A DNA stretch of 64,000 bases, from positions 9,441,604-9,505,603 of the forward strand of contig NC_087190.1 in assembly GCF_035594125.1 (NCBI RefSeq). Reading direction: 5' to 3'. Made by a program: the position numbers and the translations under genes. The notes under the pieces were generated by a model, which worked only from the letters and a program-made list of their open reading frames with translations, was not told the origin of the DNA and did no database searches. Positions 32,195 through 45,034 of the stretch are shown in pieces. This stretch comes from Scylla paramamosain. Lineage: Eukaryota > Arthropoda > Malacostraca > Decapoda > Portunidae. Within the stretch, counting starts at the first letter, position 1, and every line of letters starts with the position of its first letter.

Positions 32195-32548
32195 TCACAG
32201 AGTTTGCTCCTTCAGGCAGAACAGGCGTGGATTGATGATGTCCGTGAGAGCCTTGTTACCCAACAATCCCACCAGCGGGCAATGGTCAGTAACTAACACT
32301 AGATTCGGGCACCCCAGCAGGAAGAGTCGGGCTTTACGGAAGCACCAGGCCACCGCCAGTGCCTCCCCCTCAATGGGAGCGTATCTTGTCTCTGCTGTGG
32401 TGAGGTGGCAGCTGCCACAGAGAGTTAAGTGCCACCCGCCTTTGCAGCAAAATGGTGCATCAGCTGGCACACAAGAACAGTACTGTGGGAGAACCATGAA
32501 TCTGATCCCCTCCTTGCTCCAGTCAGTGATGGAGACCATGGGTCTGGT
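32195..32548 (-). pseudogene. RNase H domain of Gypsy 2
   Basis: The minus-strand frame has MVSITDWSKEGIRFMVLPQY, which holds the first Asp, then TTAETRYAPIEGEALAVAWC with the Glu, and LVLVTDHCPLVGLLGNKALT with the second Asp. These are the standard Gypsy RNase H motifs. A frame change separates it from the RT at about 32549. Confidence 0.88.
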
Positions 32549-33480
32549 TTAGTCATAGTATGACAGCCCATCCCTGACCAGCTGGCATATAGTCTCCTTG
32601 GCCTGCCTCAATTTCAGCCGGAGTTGCTCATTCCAGTAGATCTTTTTCCCTGTAGGGTTCTTGAGGAGGTCCCTGAAGGGAGAAATTATGGGGGCAGTGG
32701 CAAGGAATGACGCTAGCTGGTTAACAAAACCGAACCAGGACCTCATGTCCGCGATGGTGGGCTGTGCCGGCATGGCGAAGTCATGGATGGCTGCCAGTCT
32801 GTCCTCTTCCCACCCAAGGTGGAAGCCCACAAACTCCATTTCGTGGCAACAAAATCTGAACTTCTCTGGCTTGACGGTAATACCTTTTTTAGCACACAGC
32901 TCCAGGAAGTTGTATGTGTGCCAGAAGGCCCCCTCAATGCTGGAGTCTTAAAGAAATGTGTTATCAACACACTTATGTCTGTGAGGGAAGTCAGCCACGG
33001 CATCATCAAACCTCTTGGTATGGGCATCAGTTGCAGAACCCCCATGGGTGTGCGGCAGTACTGATAACGCCCCCATGGTGTGATGAATGTTGTCAAGTGT
33101 CTGCTGTCCTCCTCTAGCTCCACCTGATGAAACCCCCAGTGCGTGTTGGCCATGGTCTTGTATGAATGTGGAGGTACATCAGACACCATGTCAAAGGAGG
33201 CTGGAGTGTGGTGAGTTTCTTGCAGGCAGCAGGAATTCAGTTCCTGGAAGTCGACCGTCCTTCTAGGCTTTGCTAACTTCTTGGCAACCGCAACCATCCG
33301 AGCGCACCATTTAGTAGCCTCCCCTGTGGGTACTGGATGAATCACTTCTCTTTTGACGTCCACATCGAGTTGTTTTTTCACTTCATTTGCCCAGTGCTTG
33401 GGGATGGAAGCTGGTGTGTGGCAGGTGTGGGGTTGGGTGCCTTCCTTGAGGTGGATGCGGTGCAGTGGGTCCTGCATCAC
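32549..33480 (-). pseudogene. Reverse transcriptase of Gypsy 2, catalytic box altered
   Basis: The frame 32743-33480 has KWCARMVAVAKKLAKPRRTV, then DFQELNS, then HWGFHQVELEEDSRHLTTFI and TPWGRYQYCRTPMG. The catalytic box reads Cys-Val-Asp-Asn at 32960-32971 on the minus strand, so the second Asp is replaced, and a TAA follows four codons later (32948-32950). The frame 32549-32839 continues with MEFVGFHLGWEEDRLAAIHD and SWFGFVNQLASFL, the thumb and connection. At least one stop and one frameshift are present. Confidence 0.9.
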
Positions 33481-33897
33481 CTACAGTGGATATCTGTCAG
33501 TGTTGAAAGTTGAGGATGAGAACTGTCGTGACGGCCACTCCTCGAGACATGCCACATTTTCCTCAAGCTGGAGAGGCATCGAGGTGGGTCTTGATGGAAT
33601 GTCGCTGCTAACTTCATCGCCCACCAGCCCCACAACGGCGACCAGCGGCAATGGCTGGGGAAAATTAGCATGGACAAGATCCAGTTCTTTGCAGGTAGTG
33701 AATGACAGGTACATACGCTCTATGGACTCTATGAAGTATACCTCTTGAATGGTAGAGCGTCTGGAGAGGCTGATGTGACACAGCGCAGTGCCTAGACTGG
33801 TGAGGGGAATTTTTGCCAGGTCTCGGATGACAGCCTGACGCTTTAACTGTGCAGGCTTGAGACTGAGCAAAGCCATGAGAGTGGGGACCAGCAACAC
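33481..33897 (-). pseudogene. Protease C-terminal part and pre-RT region of Gypsy 2
   Basis: This 138-codon frame follows the DTG motif that lies in the Gag frame (ADTGAQMCVAG). It begins VPTLMALLSLKPAQLKRQAV, the usual sequence after the protease active site in this Gypsy lineage, and ends in acidic linker sequence before the RT. The frame change relative to Gag near 33890 may be a lesion. Confidence 0.72.
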
Positions 33898-35008
33898 ACA
33901 TTTGTGCCCCCGTGTCAGCTACAGCTGTCACTATCACTGTCAACCCGCTGGATTGTGGCCCCACAACCACCTGCAAGACAGGCTCATGGCTCAGGCTCGC
34001 CGCGCCGATGGTAACATTGCTCACCAGTTTACCTGCCTCCTGTGTCCTGGCTGGCCTGCACATCTTGAAATGGCCCCGCTTTCCACATGCCACACACTTG
34101 CGAGTGTATGTTGGGCATGATGTCTTGTCTGCACTGTGCCTCTCACCACAATTGTAGCACTGCCTGGCTGCTGTACCGGTATCAGCGGGAGCACTGCAGT
34201 AGCCATGTTTGGCTGAGCATGCTGGCTGGCGCGAGACAGCAACCAGAGGCTCCTCCTCCTCAGTGACGTGATCGATGGTAACGTCAGCTCCCGCCACTGC
34301 CCTTTCCTGCATAAATTTTGCTGTGTTGCGCTGGGCAGCTTCGAAGGTGGAGCAAAAACTGCGTAGGCTGTCTGAGTCCTTGAATGTGTCACACCAGCGG
34401 AATACTTCCTGTTTTAGGGCGGGGTCATGCAGGCCCACCATCACTTTACGCATGTGCATGTACTCGGACAGGTTACTATGGCAGTCAGGGCACTGGAAGT
34501 CGCACTCACGGGCCTCTTGGGCACACCTGGTCATGTATACTCCCACTGACTCACCTGGGGTCTGGCTCATGTTGAAAAAGTCCGACCATCTCATGGCCTG
34601 GTTCGCAGTCTGCAGCACAAGCTTTCCTATATCATCCAGGGCGGCCTTGGGCTCCAGAGTCTCCCAATGTCCCGTGTCAAACCTCGTATCCAGGACGCAC
34701 TAAAGGTCAGGGACACAGAGTAGCCAGATGTGGAGTATGGCCTCCTCATTGGGCCATGCAGCTAAACGTAGCCACGTCTCCACCAAGTGGCGCCACATTC
34801 GAAATCCTGCAGCTGTCATTTCCATCTTGCACTTCTCTGGAGTGGCAGCAGCAGGTGGTCTGCTGCTCGGTGAGCAACATGTCATCAGGGACATCATACC
34901 GCTTAGCAGGCCCGTCAGGTCAGGTCTTGTTACAGTAAGGGCAGGGCGTTGTGCTGCCCTGATTCTGCTCCCTCGAGGTGTAGTGGCTCCTGGGCATCGT
35001 GAAGACAT
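33665..35008 (-). pseudogene. Gag and start of protease of Gypsy 2, one in-frame stop
   Basis: A single 448-codon minus-strand frame, interrupted only by a TAG at 34700-34702. The N-terminal part contains AGFRMWRHLVETWLRLAAWP and the middle has SQTPGESVGVYMTRCAQEAR, a capsid-type helix region. Two zinc knuckles follow, CYNCGERHSADKTSC and CVACGKRGHFKMC. The protease motif VADTGAQMCVAG begins in the same frame. The reading after about 33860 departs from protease-like sequence, suggesting a frameshift into the frame 33481-33897. Confidence 0.85.
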
Positions 35009-35041
35009 TGTAGGTGTGGTTGAGCTCCGATCACTGCGCCA

Positions 35042-35195
35042 TGAAGGGTTGAAGATAAAGGCAGGGCTCCTTAGGTTGCTTTAATGAGTATCCACGTACA
35101 AGGTGCACACCTTGTAGCGGGAGCTGCACAACTGCCTCAGTGCCTTGGCAGAAAAAAGTGCGTCGCCTCTCGCAGTTGCCAGATGCCTCTATCTT

Positions 35196-35198
<3 letters not shown>
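35042..35198 (-). repeat. 5' LTR of Gypsy 2
   Basis: On the minus strand it starts TGTAAGATAGAGGCATCTGG and ends CAACCCTTCA. The bases directly after it, TGGCGCAGTGATCGGAGC, begin with TGG as primer-binding sites do; the tRNA is not identified. Confidence 0.9.

Positions 35199-35288
<90 letters not shown>
35199..35288. repeat. (AT)n microsatellite, right border of Gypsy 2
   Basis: About 45 AT units directly after the LTR edge. Confidence 0.97.
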
Positions 35289-35292
<4 letters not shown>

Positions 35293-35405
35293 CAATTTGT
35301 TATTTTTTCTCATTTTATGAGATAAATAAAAAAATATACAAAAAAAAAAAACAACCTCACAATACCTCTCTGACAAAGTATAACATTGTATGGGTTAAAC
35401 ATCTA

Positions 35406-36768
35406 CAGTGCTCGTCATAAACATTGTCGCCGGAGAAAACGGTATCCGTTTGAAGGATCAAAACGCGCGCGCTTTTCTTGGCGGGCATCAGGTGCTTTAA
35501 ATTTAATTATTACATATCTGTCATCTCAGCCTGGATGCCGGGCAGCTTGCAAAGGTGGGAAGTGATTGGCCCCTGTCAATCACTCCGACTGGCGGGCGTT
35601 CCGTCGCTGTCCTTCCGCGCTACCCCACCCCAAGACTGGCTTGCAGTTACTCTGCTGTTTAGCCGTTTTCCTGGACAATGGTGCGCTACCAGATTTTGTC
35701 ATGGGATGACATCGCAGCCTCAGCTCTCCAAAAAACTATCTCTGACCAGACGGGTGTCAGTGTCCGCCAAGTTCAATGATACGTGAAGCGTATGGCTGAA
35801 CTCGGCAGCAACAACTTACCCCGCCAAGAAGAGAAACACCCGCAAAATTTCCCTGCGAACCCTGAGAGTGGTACACTTTGAAGTCGAACGTAATCCCCGA
35901 ATATCTGCTAGGAAAATCAGGGAAGACAACTTGGGATTGCAGAGTAATGTGTCTGTGAGGACATTATTGCGCCGCATCCACGACGACCTCCAGTATCTGA
36001 GCTATGCAGCGCAGTCCAAGCCTGTGGTTACTGTAGCCAGCAAGAGAAGAGGCTTGCGTTTTGTGAGAGGATGAAAGACTGGACCATCGAGCAGTGGCAT
36101 GGCGTGCTGTGGAGCGACGAGTCAAGATTCACAGTGATAGCCAGCAGTCAAGGTCGTGTGTACCGGCGTCCAGGCAGCGATCTCCTTGACCCCCACTACA
36201 CTGCTCCTGCTGTCAGATTCCCTGATTCGTTGATGGTGTGGGGATGCTTTTTTTATTATGGGGTGGGGAGCCTCGTGGTGTTACCAAAAAACACCACAAT
36301 GAATCGGGGGAATTACCTCGAGCTTCTGTGTGACCATCTACCGGGGTCTTTCGAGATGTGTCAGGCCTTCACCTTCATGAAGGACGGTGCACCGTGCCAT
36401 ATGCTAAATCAGTGAAGCAGTGGCTCAGAGACTGCCAGTCTTCTTAAGACTGGCCTGCTAATTCCCGGAACTGAACCCAATAAAAAAATGTGTGGACGGT
36501 AACAAAACGGGAGTTACGCAGTAAAGACTGTTCAACTGTAGCCAAACTCCAAGCTGCACTTCACCACCTTTGGAGCACATTCGGCCCCTAGCATCTCATG
36601 GTGCTTGCAGACAGCCTTCCGGCCCGTTTGGAAGAGTGCAGGAGACGAAAAAGGGAAGCCAAGAAAGTATTAGTTGTAAGCTCAATAAATTTCTTTGGAT
36701 GCAGTACATGTTTATATTACCTGACGCAGCGTGGGAGAGGGGTGCGACAATGTTTATGGCGAGCACTG
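35406..36768 (+). mobile_element. Tc1-type DNA transposon
   Basis: Inverted ends CAGTGCTCGTCATAAACATT and its complement (36749-36768, with one difference, GCC for GTC) flank a Tc1-type transposase. The element is 1363 bp and is bordered by TA at 35404-35405 and 36769-36770, the target duplication of this superfamily. Jockey-like LINE sequence starts just after it, and AAACATC just before it also matches that LINE, so it probably sits in copy C. Confidence 0.92.
35678..36655 (+). pseudogene. Tc1-type transposase, frameshifted
   Basis: The ATG at 35678 opens an N-terminal helix-turn-helix region (DDIAASALQKTISDQTGVSV) that soon meets a stop. The frame 35868-36074 has FEVERNPRISARKIREDNLG, the second helix-turn-helix. 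The frame 36071-36415 has LWSDESRFTVIAS with the first catalytic Asp and TFMKDGAPCH with the second. Downstream, sequence resembling PDLNPIE is shifted and appears to encode Lys where the third acidic residue should be. Several frame changes are required. Confidence 0.9.
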
Positions 36769-36770
36769 TA

Positions 36771-37390
36771 TAACATCACAACCTTCTATCAGATCGCCAT
36801 TATGGATTCTGTCAGGGCCACTCTACTGAGTCTTGGTCATCCTATTTTAGAGATTTTTGGGAGTTTTGCTGATGCCTTAGACATCAAAAGCTTTTGATAG
36901 TGTCTGACACAAAACTTTGATTTCCAAACTACCCTCCTACTGCTTCTATCCTCTCTGTAACTTCATATCAAGTTCTGACCGTTCTATTGCTGCTGTGGTA
37001 GACAGTTACTTCTCCTAAATCTATTAACACTGGTGTTTTCCACGGTTCTGTCTTGCCATCCACTCTCTTCCTATTATTCATCAATGATCTTCTAAACCAA
37101 ACTTCTTGTCCTATCCATTCCTATGCTGATGATACCACCCTGGAATTTTTTCCACGTCTTTTTGCAGATGTCCAACCCTTCGGGAAGTAAACATTTCACA
37201 CAGGGAAACCACATAGCGCCTGAATTCTGATCTTTCTAAAATTTCTGATTGAGGAGGAGCAAACCTAGCATTGTTCAGTGCCTCAAAAACTCAATTCTTC
37301 CATCTATCAACTCAACACAACCTTCCAAACAACTAACCCTTCTTCTTTAATGACACTCAACTGTCCTCCTCTTCTATACTGAATATTCTC
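36771..37390 (+). mobile_element. Jockey-like LINE copy C, left piece
   Basis: The plus strand matches RT sequence of copy B from CACAACCTTCTATCAGATCG through AAACCAAACTTCTTGTCC and the YADD box to CTGAATATTCTC. There it is cut by copy D in opposite orientation. Many small deletions break the frame. Confidence 0.9.
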
Positions 37391-39936
37391 TTTTTTTTTT
37401 TTTATGTAGGAAGGATACTGGCCAAGGGCAACAAAAATCTAATAAAAAAAAAAAAGCCCACTGAAATGCCAGTCCCATAAAAGGGTCAAAGCAGTGGTCA
37501 AAATTTGGTGGATAAGTGTCTTGAAACCTCCCTCTTGAAGGAATTCAAGTCATAGGAAAGTGGAAACACAGAAGCAGGCAGGAAGTTCCAGAGTTTACCA
37601 GAGAAAGGGATGAATGATTGAGAATACTGGTTAACTCTTGCGTTAGAGAGGTGGACAGAATAGGGGTGAGAGAAAGAAGAAAGTCTTGTGCAGCGAGGCC
37701 GCGGAAGGAGGGGAGGCATGCAGTTAGCAAGATCAGAAGAGCAGTTGGCATGAAAATAGCGGTAGAAGACAGCTAGATGTGCAACATTGCGGCGGTGAGA
37801 GAGAGGCTGAAGACAGTCAGTTAGAGGAGAGGAGTTGATGAGACGAAAAGCTTTTGATTCCACCCTGTCTAGAAGAGCAGTATGAGTGGAACCCCCCCCC
37901 AGACATGTGAAGCATACTCCATACATGGACGGATAAGGCCCTTGTACAGAGTTAGCAGCTGGGGGGGTGAAAAAAACTGGCGGAGACGTCTCAGAACACC
38001 TAACTTCATAGAAGCTGTTTTAGCTAGAGATGAGATGTGAAGTTTCCAGTTCAGATTATAAGTAAAGGACAGACCGAGGATGTTCAGTGTAGAAGAGGAG
38101 GACAGTTGAGTGTCACTGAAGAAGAGGGGATAGTTGTCTGGAAGGTTGTGTCGAGTTGATAGATGGAGGAATTGAGTTTTTGAGGCATTGAACAATACCA
38201 AGTTTGCTCTGCCCCAATCAGAAATTTCAGAAAGATCAGAAGTCAGGCGTTCTGTGGCTTCCCTGCGTGATATGTTTACCTCCTGAAGGGTTGGACGTCT
38301 ATGAAAAGACGTGGAAAAGTGCAGGGTGGTATCATCAGCATAGGAGTGGATAGGACAAGAAGTTTGGTTTAGAAGATCATTAATGAATAATAAGAAGAGA
38401 GTGGGTGACAGGACAGAACCCTGAGGAACACCACTGTTAATAGATTTAGGAGAAGAACAGTGACCGTCTACCACAGCAACAATAGAACGGTCAGAAAGGA
38501 AACTTGAGATGAAGTTACAGAGAGAAGGATAGAAACCGTAGGAGGGTAGTTTGGAAATCAAAGCTTTGTGCCAGACTCTATCAAAGGCTTTTGATATGTC
38601 CAAGGCAACAGCAAAAGTTTCACCAAAGTCTCTAAAAGAGGATGACCAAGACTCAGTAAGGAAAGCCAGAAGATCACCAGCAGAGCGGCCTTGACGGAAC
38701 CCATACTGGCGATCAGATAGAAGGTTGTGAAGTGATAGATGTTTAAGAATCTTCCTGTTGAGGATAGATTCAAAAACTTTGGATAAGCAGGAAATTAAAG
38801 CAATAGGACGTTAGTTTGAGGGATTAGAGCGGTCACCCTTTTTAGGAACAGGTTGAATGTAGGCAAACTTCCAACAAGAAGGAAAGGTAGATGTTGACAG
38901 ACAGAGCTGAAAGAGTTTGACTAGGCAAGGTGCAAGCACAGAGGCACAGTTTCGGAGAACAATAGAAGGGACCCCATCAGGTCCATAAGCCTTTCGAGGG
39001 TTTAAGCCAGCGAGGGCATGGAAAACATCATTACGAAGAATTTTAATACGTGGCATGAAGTAGTCAGAGGGTGGAGGAGAGGGAGGAACAGGCCCAGAAT
39101 CGTCCAAGGTAGCGTTTTTAGCAAAGGTTTGAGCAAAGAGTTCAGCTTTAGAAATAGATGTGATAGCAGTGGTGCCATCTGGTTGAAGTAGAGGAGGGAA
39201 AGAAGAAGAAGCAAAGTTATTGGAGATATTTTTGGCTAGATGCCAGAAATCATGAGGGGAGTTAGATCTTGAAAGGTTTTGACATTTTCTGTTAATGAAG
39301 GAGTTTTTGGCTAGTTGGAGAACAGACTTGGCATGGTTCCGGGCAGAAATATAAAGTGCACGAGATTCTGGTGATGGAAGGCTTAAGTACCTTTTGTGGG
39401 CCACCTCTCTATCATGTATAGCACGAGAACAAGCTGTGTTAAACCAAGGTTTAGAAGGTTTAGGACAAGAAAAAGAGTGAGGAATGTACGCCTCCATGCC
39501 AGACACTATTACCTCTGTTATGCGCTCAGCACACAAAGACGGGTCTCTGACACGGAAGCAGTAGTCATTCCAAGGAAAATCAGCAAAATACCTCCTCAGG
39601 TCCCCCCAACTAGCAGAGGCAAAACGCCAGAAGCACCTTCGCTTAGGGGGATCCTGAGGAGGGATTGGAGTGATAGGACAAGATAAAGATATGAGATTGT
39701 GATTGGAGGAGCCCAACGGAGAAGAAAGGGTGACAGCATAAGCAGAAAGATTAGAGGTCAGGAAATGGTCAAGAATGTTGGGTGTATTTCCAAGACGGTC
39801 AGGAATACCAATTGCTCTAGGTCATGGAGGATAGCAAAGTTGTAGGCTAGTTCACCAAGATGGTCAGTGAAGGGAGAGGAAAGCCAAAGCTGGTGGTGAA
39901 CATTGAAGTCTCCAAGAATGGAGATCTCTGCAAAAG
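37391..39936 (-). mobile_element. Jockey-like LINE copy D, inserted in copy C
   Basis: The minus-strand copy has its poly-A tail (T-run on plus) at 37391-37403, next to the family 3' signature, and runs to about 39936 in the endonuclease region. It is therefore 5' truncated. Copy C continues on the far side. Copy D is the least damaged of the six. Confidence 0.93.
37498..39716 (-). pseudogene. Jockey-like LINE copy D ORF2 part: endonuclease end, linker, RT
   Basis: The frame 38811-39716 (301 codons) begins with [20 protein letters not shown], the end of the endonuclease, then linker sequence with [20 protein letters not shown] and [16 protein letters not shown], and [12 protein letters not shown] before a TAA that replaces Tyr in the NYRPI motif. 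The RT continues open (SMGSVKA... in another phase) and as [36 protein letters not shown] and [11 protein letters not shown] run of nine C at about 37892-37900, seven in copy B, shifts the frame into the final segment 37498-37926. Only these lesions are evident, so the copy is young. Confidence 0.88.
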
Positions 39937-40512
39937 GGAAACTTCACATCTCATCTCTTGCTAAAACAGCTTCTATGAAGTTAGGTATCCCTGCTAGTTT
40001 TTTTTCTCACCCCACCCCACCCCCACCAGCTGCTAACTCTGTACAGGGACCTTATGGAGTATGCTTCATATGTATGGCGGGTTCTACTCATACTGCTCTT
40101 TTAGACAGGATGGAATCAAAAGCTTTTTGTCTTATCAACTCCTCTCCTGTAACTGACTGTCTTCAGTCTCTTTCTCATTGCTGCAATGTTGCATCACTTG
40201 CTATCTTCTACTGCTATTTTCATGCCAACTGTTCTTCTGATCTTGCTAACTGCATGCCTCCCATCCTTCCATGGCCTCGCTGCACAAGATTCATCTTTCT
40301 CTCATCCCAACTCTGTTTATCTCTCTAATGCATGGGTTAATTAACCTTCCTGTGATTTGAACTCTTTCAAGAGGGAGGTTTCAAGACTTCTGTAATTTTT
40401 TACTACTACTTTTTGACTGTTCAGGGATCGGCGCATCAGTTTTTTTTTTTTATTATTATTATTATTGCAGTTTTATTACCCTTAGCTGGTGCACCTCCTA
40501 CATTAAAAAAAA
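39937..40512 (+). mobile_element. Jockey-like LINE copy C, right piece
   Basis: GGAAACTTCACATCTCATCT resumes copy C 28 bp downstream, in copy B numbering, of where it stopped at 37390. It continues through the post-RT region with deletions to the tail CACCTCCTACATTAAAAAAA. Confidence 0.9.
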
Positions 40513-40520
40513 AAAGAATA

Positions 40521-41640
<1,120 letters not shown>

Positions 41641-41783
41641 GAATGAGAGTGCGGGACAAGTCTACAAACTGATAAAGGCCAAGAGTAGAGTGCCAAGAGT
41701 AGAGTGCAAGGCTTTCTTGAATAAGGAAATTGATTCTAGAGCAACTGTTTCATCTGGTAGGAAATTCCAGAATCTCACACATC

Positions 41784-43032
41784 TTATGAAAAGAATCTTC
41801 TTTTGGCCTCAAGATAGCTGCGGGTATGTAAGATCTTAAATCTGTGCCACCTTATACCCACTGGGGGAGCCAGGGAGAATATTTCATTTTGGAGACATGT
41901 ACTACACTCCTGATGGAGGATTTTCCAGTACTTAAGGATATCAGCACACAACAGGTGTCCTTGGATAGTGTGCAAGTTCAGAATCCTGAGACGCTCACAG
42001 TAAGGTAAGTCAGACAGACCTTCAATATGACAGATCCAAGTTCTCTGGACTGATTCCAGCAAGCTATCCCCAGAAAACCAGTGTTCCACACACAGGAAGC
42101 ATATTCTAGTTCAGGTCTTACATGAGTTTTGTATAGAGTGAGCATAAAGTCCTGTGACTTGCAACATGTACATTTAAGGTTGTTAGACAACCCAGAGGCC
42201 CTATTGACAATTGACCTGATGTGCTGATGGATGAAACACAAAGATCTTTGTGAGAGTTGATCAGATATAAAGTATGACCTTGAAGATAATATTCAGATAA
42301 AGAACCATTATGCTACCAGGCCACAGACCCATGTTGGAACTTCAAGACAATGCACTTGTCCTTATTGAGAGCAAGGCCCCATGAATTTGCAACACTGCAC
42401 ATATTGTCAATATCATTCTGGCATGACGAAATACCTGGGGCCAAAGACAGGGGAGGAGAAGACTTGTATTTTAAGCAGAGTTTGAGATCATCAGCAAAAG
42501 TTTTACAGTTGTTAGAAATTGAGGACAGTAAGTGGTTGAAATATAACAAGAAAAGCTGAGGTCCCAGGACAGAGCCCTGGTGCATGCCACTTGTGACATT
42601 TCTGGAACTACTGTTGACACCTAAGACAGACACACTCATTGTCCTGCCTTGTAGAAATGAGATGATCCAGTGCAGCAACAGGCCTATGATACCAATGCAC
42701 TGGAGTTTATGAAGCAGAACTGCATAATTTACCACATCGAAAGCTTTGGAGAAGTCAAATAGTATCAGATCCTCCACACTTCCGATGTCTAACCCTTGAG
42801 TTACAAAATCATAGGTCAGTAACAGCTGATCATCAGCTGTCCTGCCACATCAAAAACCATACTGGTCAGCAGTGAGTATAGAATTTTGCACAAGGTAGGA
42901 GTAAATACAATCAGCTACAGTTTTTTCCATGGACTTACAACATAGAGAAGTAAGACTTATTGGTCTATAATTTGGTGGGTTAGAGCAGGAACTTTTCTTG
43001 TACGTGGGAACTACATTTGAGACCTTCCTCAA
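41784..43032 (-). pseudogene. Reverse transcriptase of the CR1-like LINE
   Basis: The frame 42850-43032 has NYRPISLTSLCCKSMEKTVA and ILTADQYGF. The frame 42313-42777 has LILFDFSKAFDVVNYAVLLH, VTSGMHQGSVLGPQLFLLYF and TFADDLKLCLKY, with the FADD box intact and the PQG loop altered to HQG. The frames 41978-42241 and 41784-42089 supply HVRPELEYASCVWN and DLPYCERLRILNLHTIQGHL, the C-terminal region. Three frame changes separate these pieces. Confidence 0.9.
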
Positions 43033-43895
43033 TACAAGGAGTGCCTTCGCTCATGCTGATGGTGAAGATTTTGAATATGAGGTAGGCCGGGGATGGACAT
43101 AATCTTAATAGTCTGGGGTGCAGGCCATCTGATCCTATACTTGTGCTGAGATCAAGTGCTGCAAGCTTTTTTTCTTTTTTTACATCAGAGAGTAAAATTG
43201 ATGTAGTAGAGAACTCACTGGAAAATCTGATGGGGAGAAAGGGTTATGGAAGCTGTCTTTAAATACAGAAGCAAAGTTGCTAACAAAAATTTCACCCATA
43301 GTAATAGAGCTGACAACAAGCAAACCGTCAAGATGCATTAGGGGATCCACAGAAGAAGCGCCAATTTTTTTACTCCAAATGTACTGATGGAAAGCTTTAG
43401 GGTTATCTTAAGTTTGTCAATTAGACCTTTCAAAGGCTATCTGGGAATGGGCACAGTAGTGTTTATAACTTTGGTTAATGTTGATGTAGTAACCCAAGGC
43501 CTTGGAAAGAATCTTCTAGTGTTCTTAAAGAGTTGCCATCCTCTCATTCTCTCTCTTTTTTTGAGCAGCAGGAGGATGTGAAAAAGAACCAGGGATAGGT
43601 TTTGTACAGAAAGGTATGTAGAATTTCATCAGTGGAGTAAGAACTCCCAAATGTCTGAGCAACAGTGCATCTTCTGAGTGATGACAGAACTCATAGTCCC
43701 AAATGCACCCAGATAAGTGGTCATCAATGATGTTACATTTGCTTTTAGCCCAGGATCCCTTATGAGAACAATTACTGTTATCCTAACCAGAATCAAACAC
43801 AAAGTGATAATTGAAAAGTATGGGGACATGTCAACAGCCAGGAAGAGGGCAAAAAGACCATACATTGCCTTTTCTGTCCTCTTCTGTTGACAAGA

Positions 43896-44430
43896 TTAGG
43901 TCAAGGATGTTGCCTGAAGGTATGAAGGTTGGGAAATCAATCCACTGATGTAGGCTGATGGGATTAAAGCAACTTGTAAAAGCAGCAGAGAATCAAGGAA
44001 CATTGCATCATCCCTAGTCCAACCAATGGCAGGCAAACTGAAGTCACCCAGTATTAGAACTTCCTTATTTGTGCAGAATTGTTGCAAGTAGTTTATCAGC
44101 CTTAAATTATCCTCAGCATAATTTGGTGGAGGTCAGTACACAAGTATTATAGAACAATTTAGGTGCACTGTGAACATTTGGGCAGTTGCTGCCCAAGGAA
44201 ATAAAGGAGAGATTGTTCTTGATATAAACACAGACACCATGGTTTTGAACATCTCCAACAACATCATTACAGGCTAATGGATGATAACCATGTACAGAAC
44301 GAAAGGAGTCAGGAATACTAGGAAGGAACCAGGATTCTGTAATGGCCATGATATCTATGTTATGGTTATGCATGAGATGAGAAATTTCATTAAGCTTATT
44401 AACTAAACTATTAATATTGCATAAACACAT
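43896..44430 (-). pseudogene. Endonuclease of the CR1-like LINE
   Basis: The frame 44113-44430 has CNINSLVNKLNEISHLMHNH and DIMAITESWFLPSIPDS, which holds the catalytic Glu, followed by GVCVYIKNNLSF. The frame 43896-44087 has EVLILGDFSLPAIGWTRD, where LGDFN is usual. These are APE-type endonuclease motifs. A frame change lies between them, and the final SDH motif is in degraded sequence near 43680-43720. Confidence 0.85.
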
Positions 44431-44689
44431 TCTAACACTACAGAATTCTTTTTTAATCAGTTGTTGGCTGGTTAAAGTTCTTTCCTAGTTTAAAGGAGTG
44501 TTCTCATGCTCCCGGGTTGGTGCCCATGTTTGTGCTGTTGCCCTTTTCCTTGCACCTCAGGAGTAGGTTCCACCAGCATTCCTATAATTTTCAGCCTTAG
44601 CATTCCTGTCATTTTCAACCTCAGATCCACATGTACAAGTCATAGTTTGCTGATGCTAAGATTCATGTTCCTGTCTGTGATGCAACTGG

Positions 44690-44970
44690 CCAGTTCCTGA
44701 CGTTGCACTAAAAATCAGGTCCCTATTGATATAAATACCATCAAATTGAGACCCTTTAAGAGACTTACCATTGTCTAAAAAAGATTTCCTTACATCACTT
44801 TCAAGAATGTTCATTCTGTACAGTTTCTTGGTCCTACTGATGCAAGAGAGAGGTCTGTGAACTCAGCTGTTTCCAGTCAAGTACTGTGACACTGACTTAA
44901 TGTTATCTTAAAAAGGGATTTATCTGTGACATCAATGCCATGAACGATGATGGAGGACACTCTTTTGTCT
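44690..44970 (-). pseudogene. Possible ORF1 end of the CR1-like LINE
   Basis: The minus strand reads KDKRVSSIIVHGIDVTDKSL and, further on, ESDVRKSFLDNGKSLKGSQF then GIYINRDL. This pattern of a beta-strand VHGI motif and a later INRDL resembles the RRM-like or C-terminal part of ORF1 proteins in CR1 and L2 LINEs, which bind the element RNA. Stops interrupt it. The call rests on position and partial resemblance. Confidence 0.4.
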
Positions 44971-45034
44971 TTCAGTCATTTCTTTCATTTCCTATTGGTA
45001 TGAGATGCCAATAGTTATCAACAGATACACTGTC

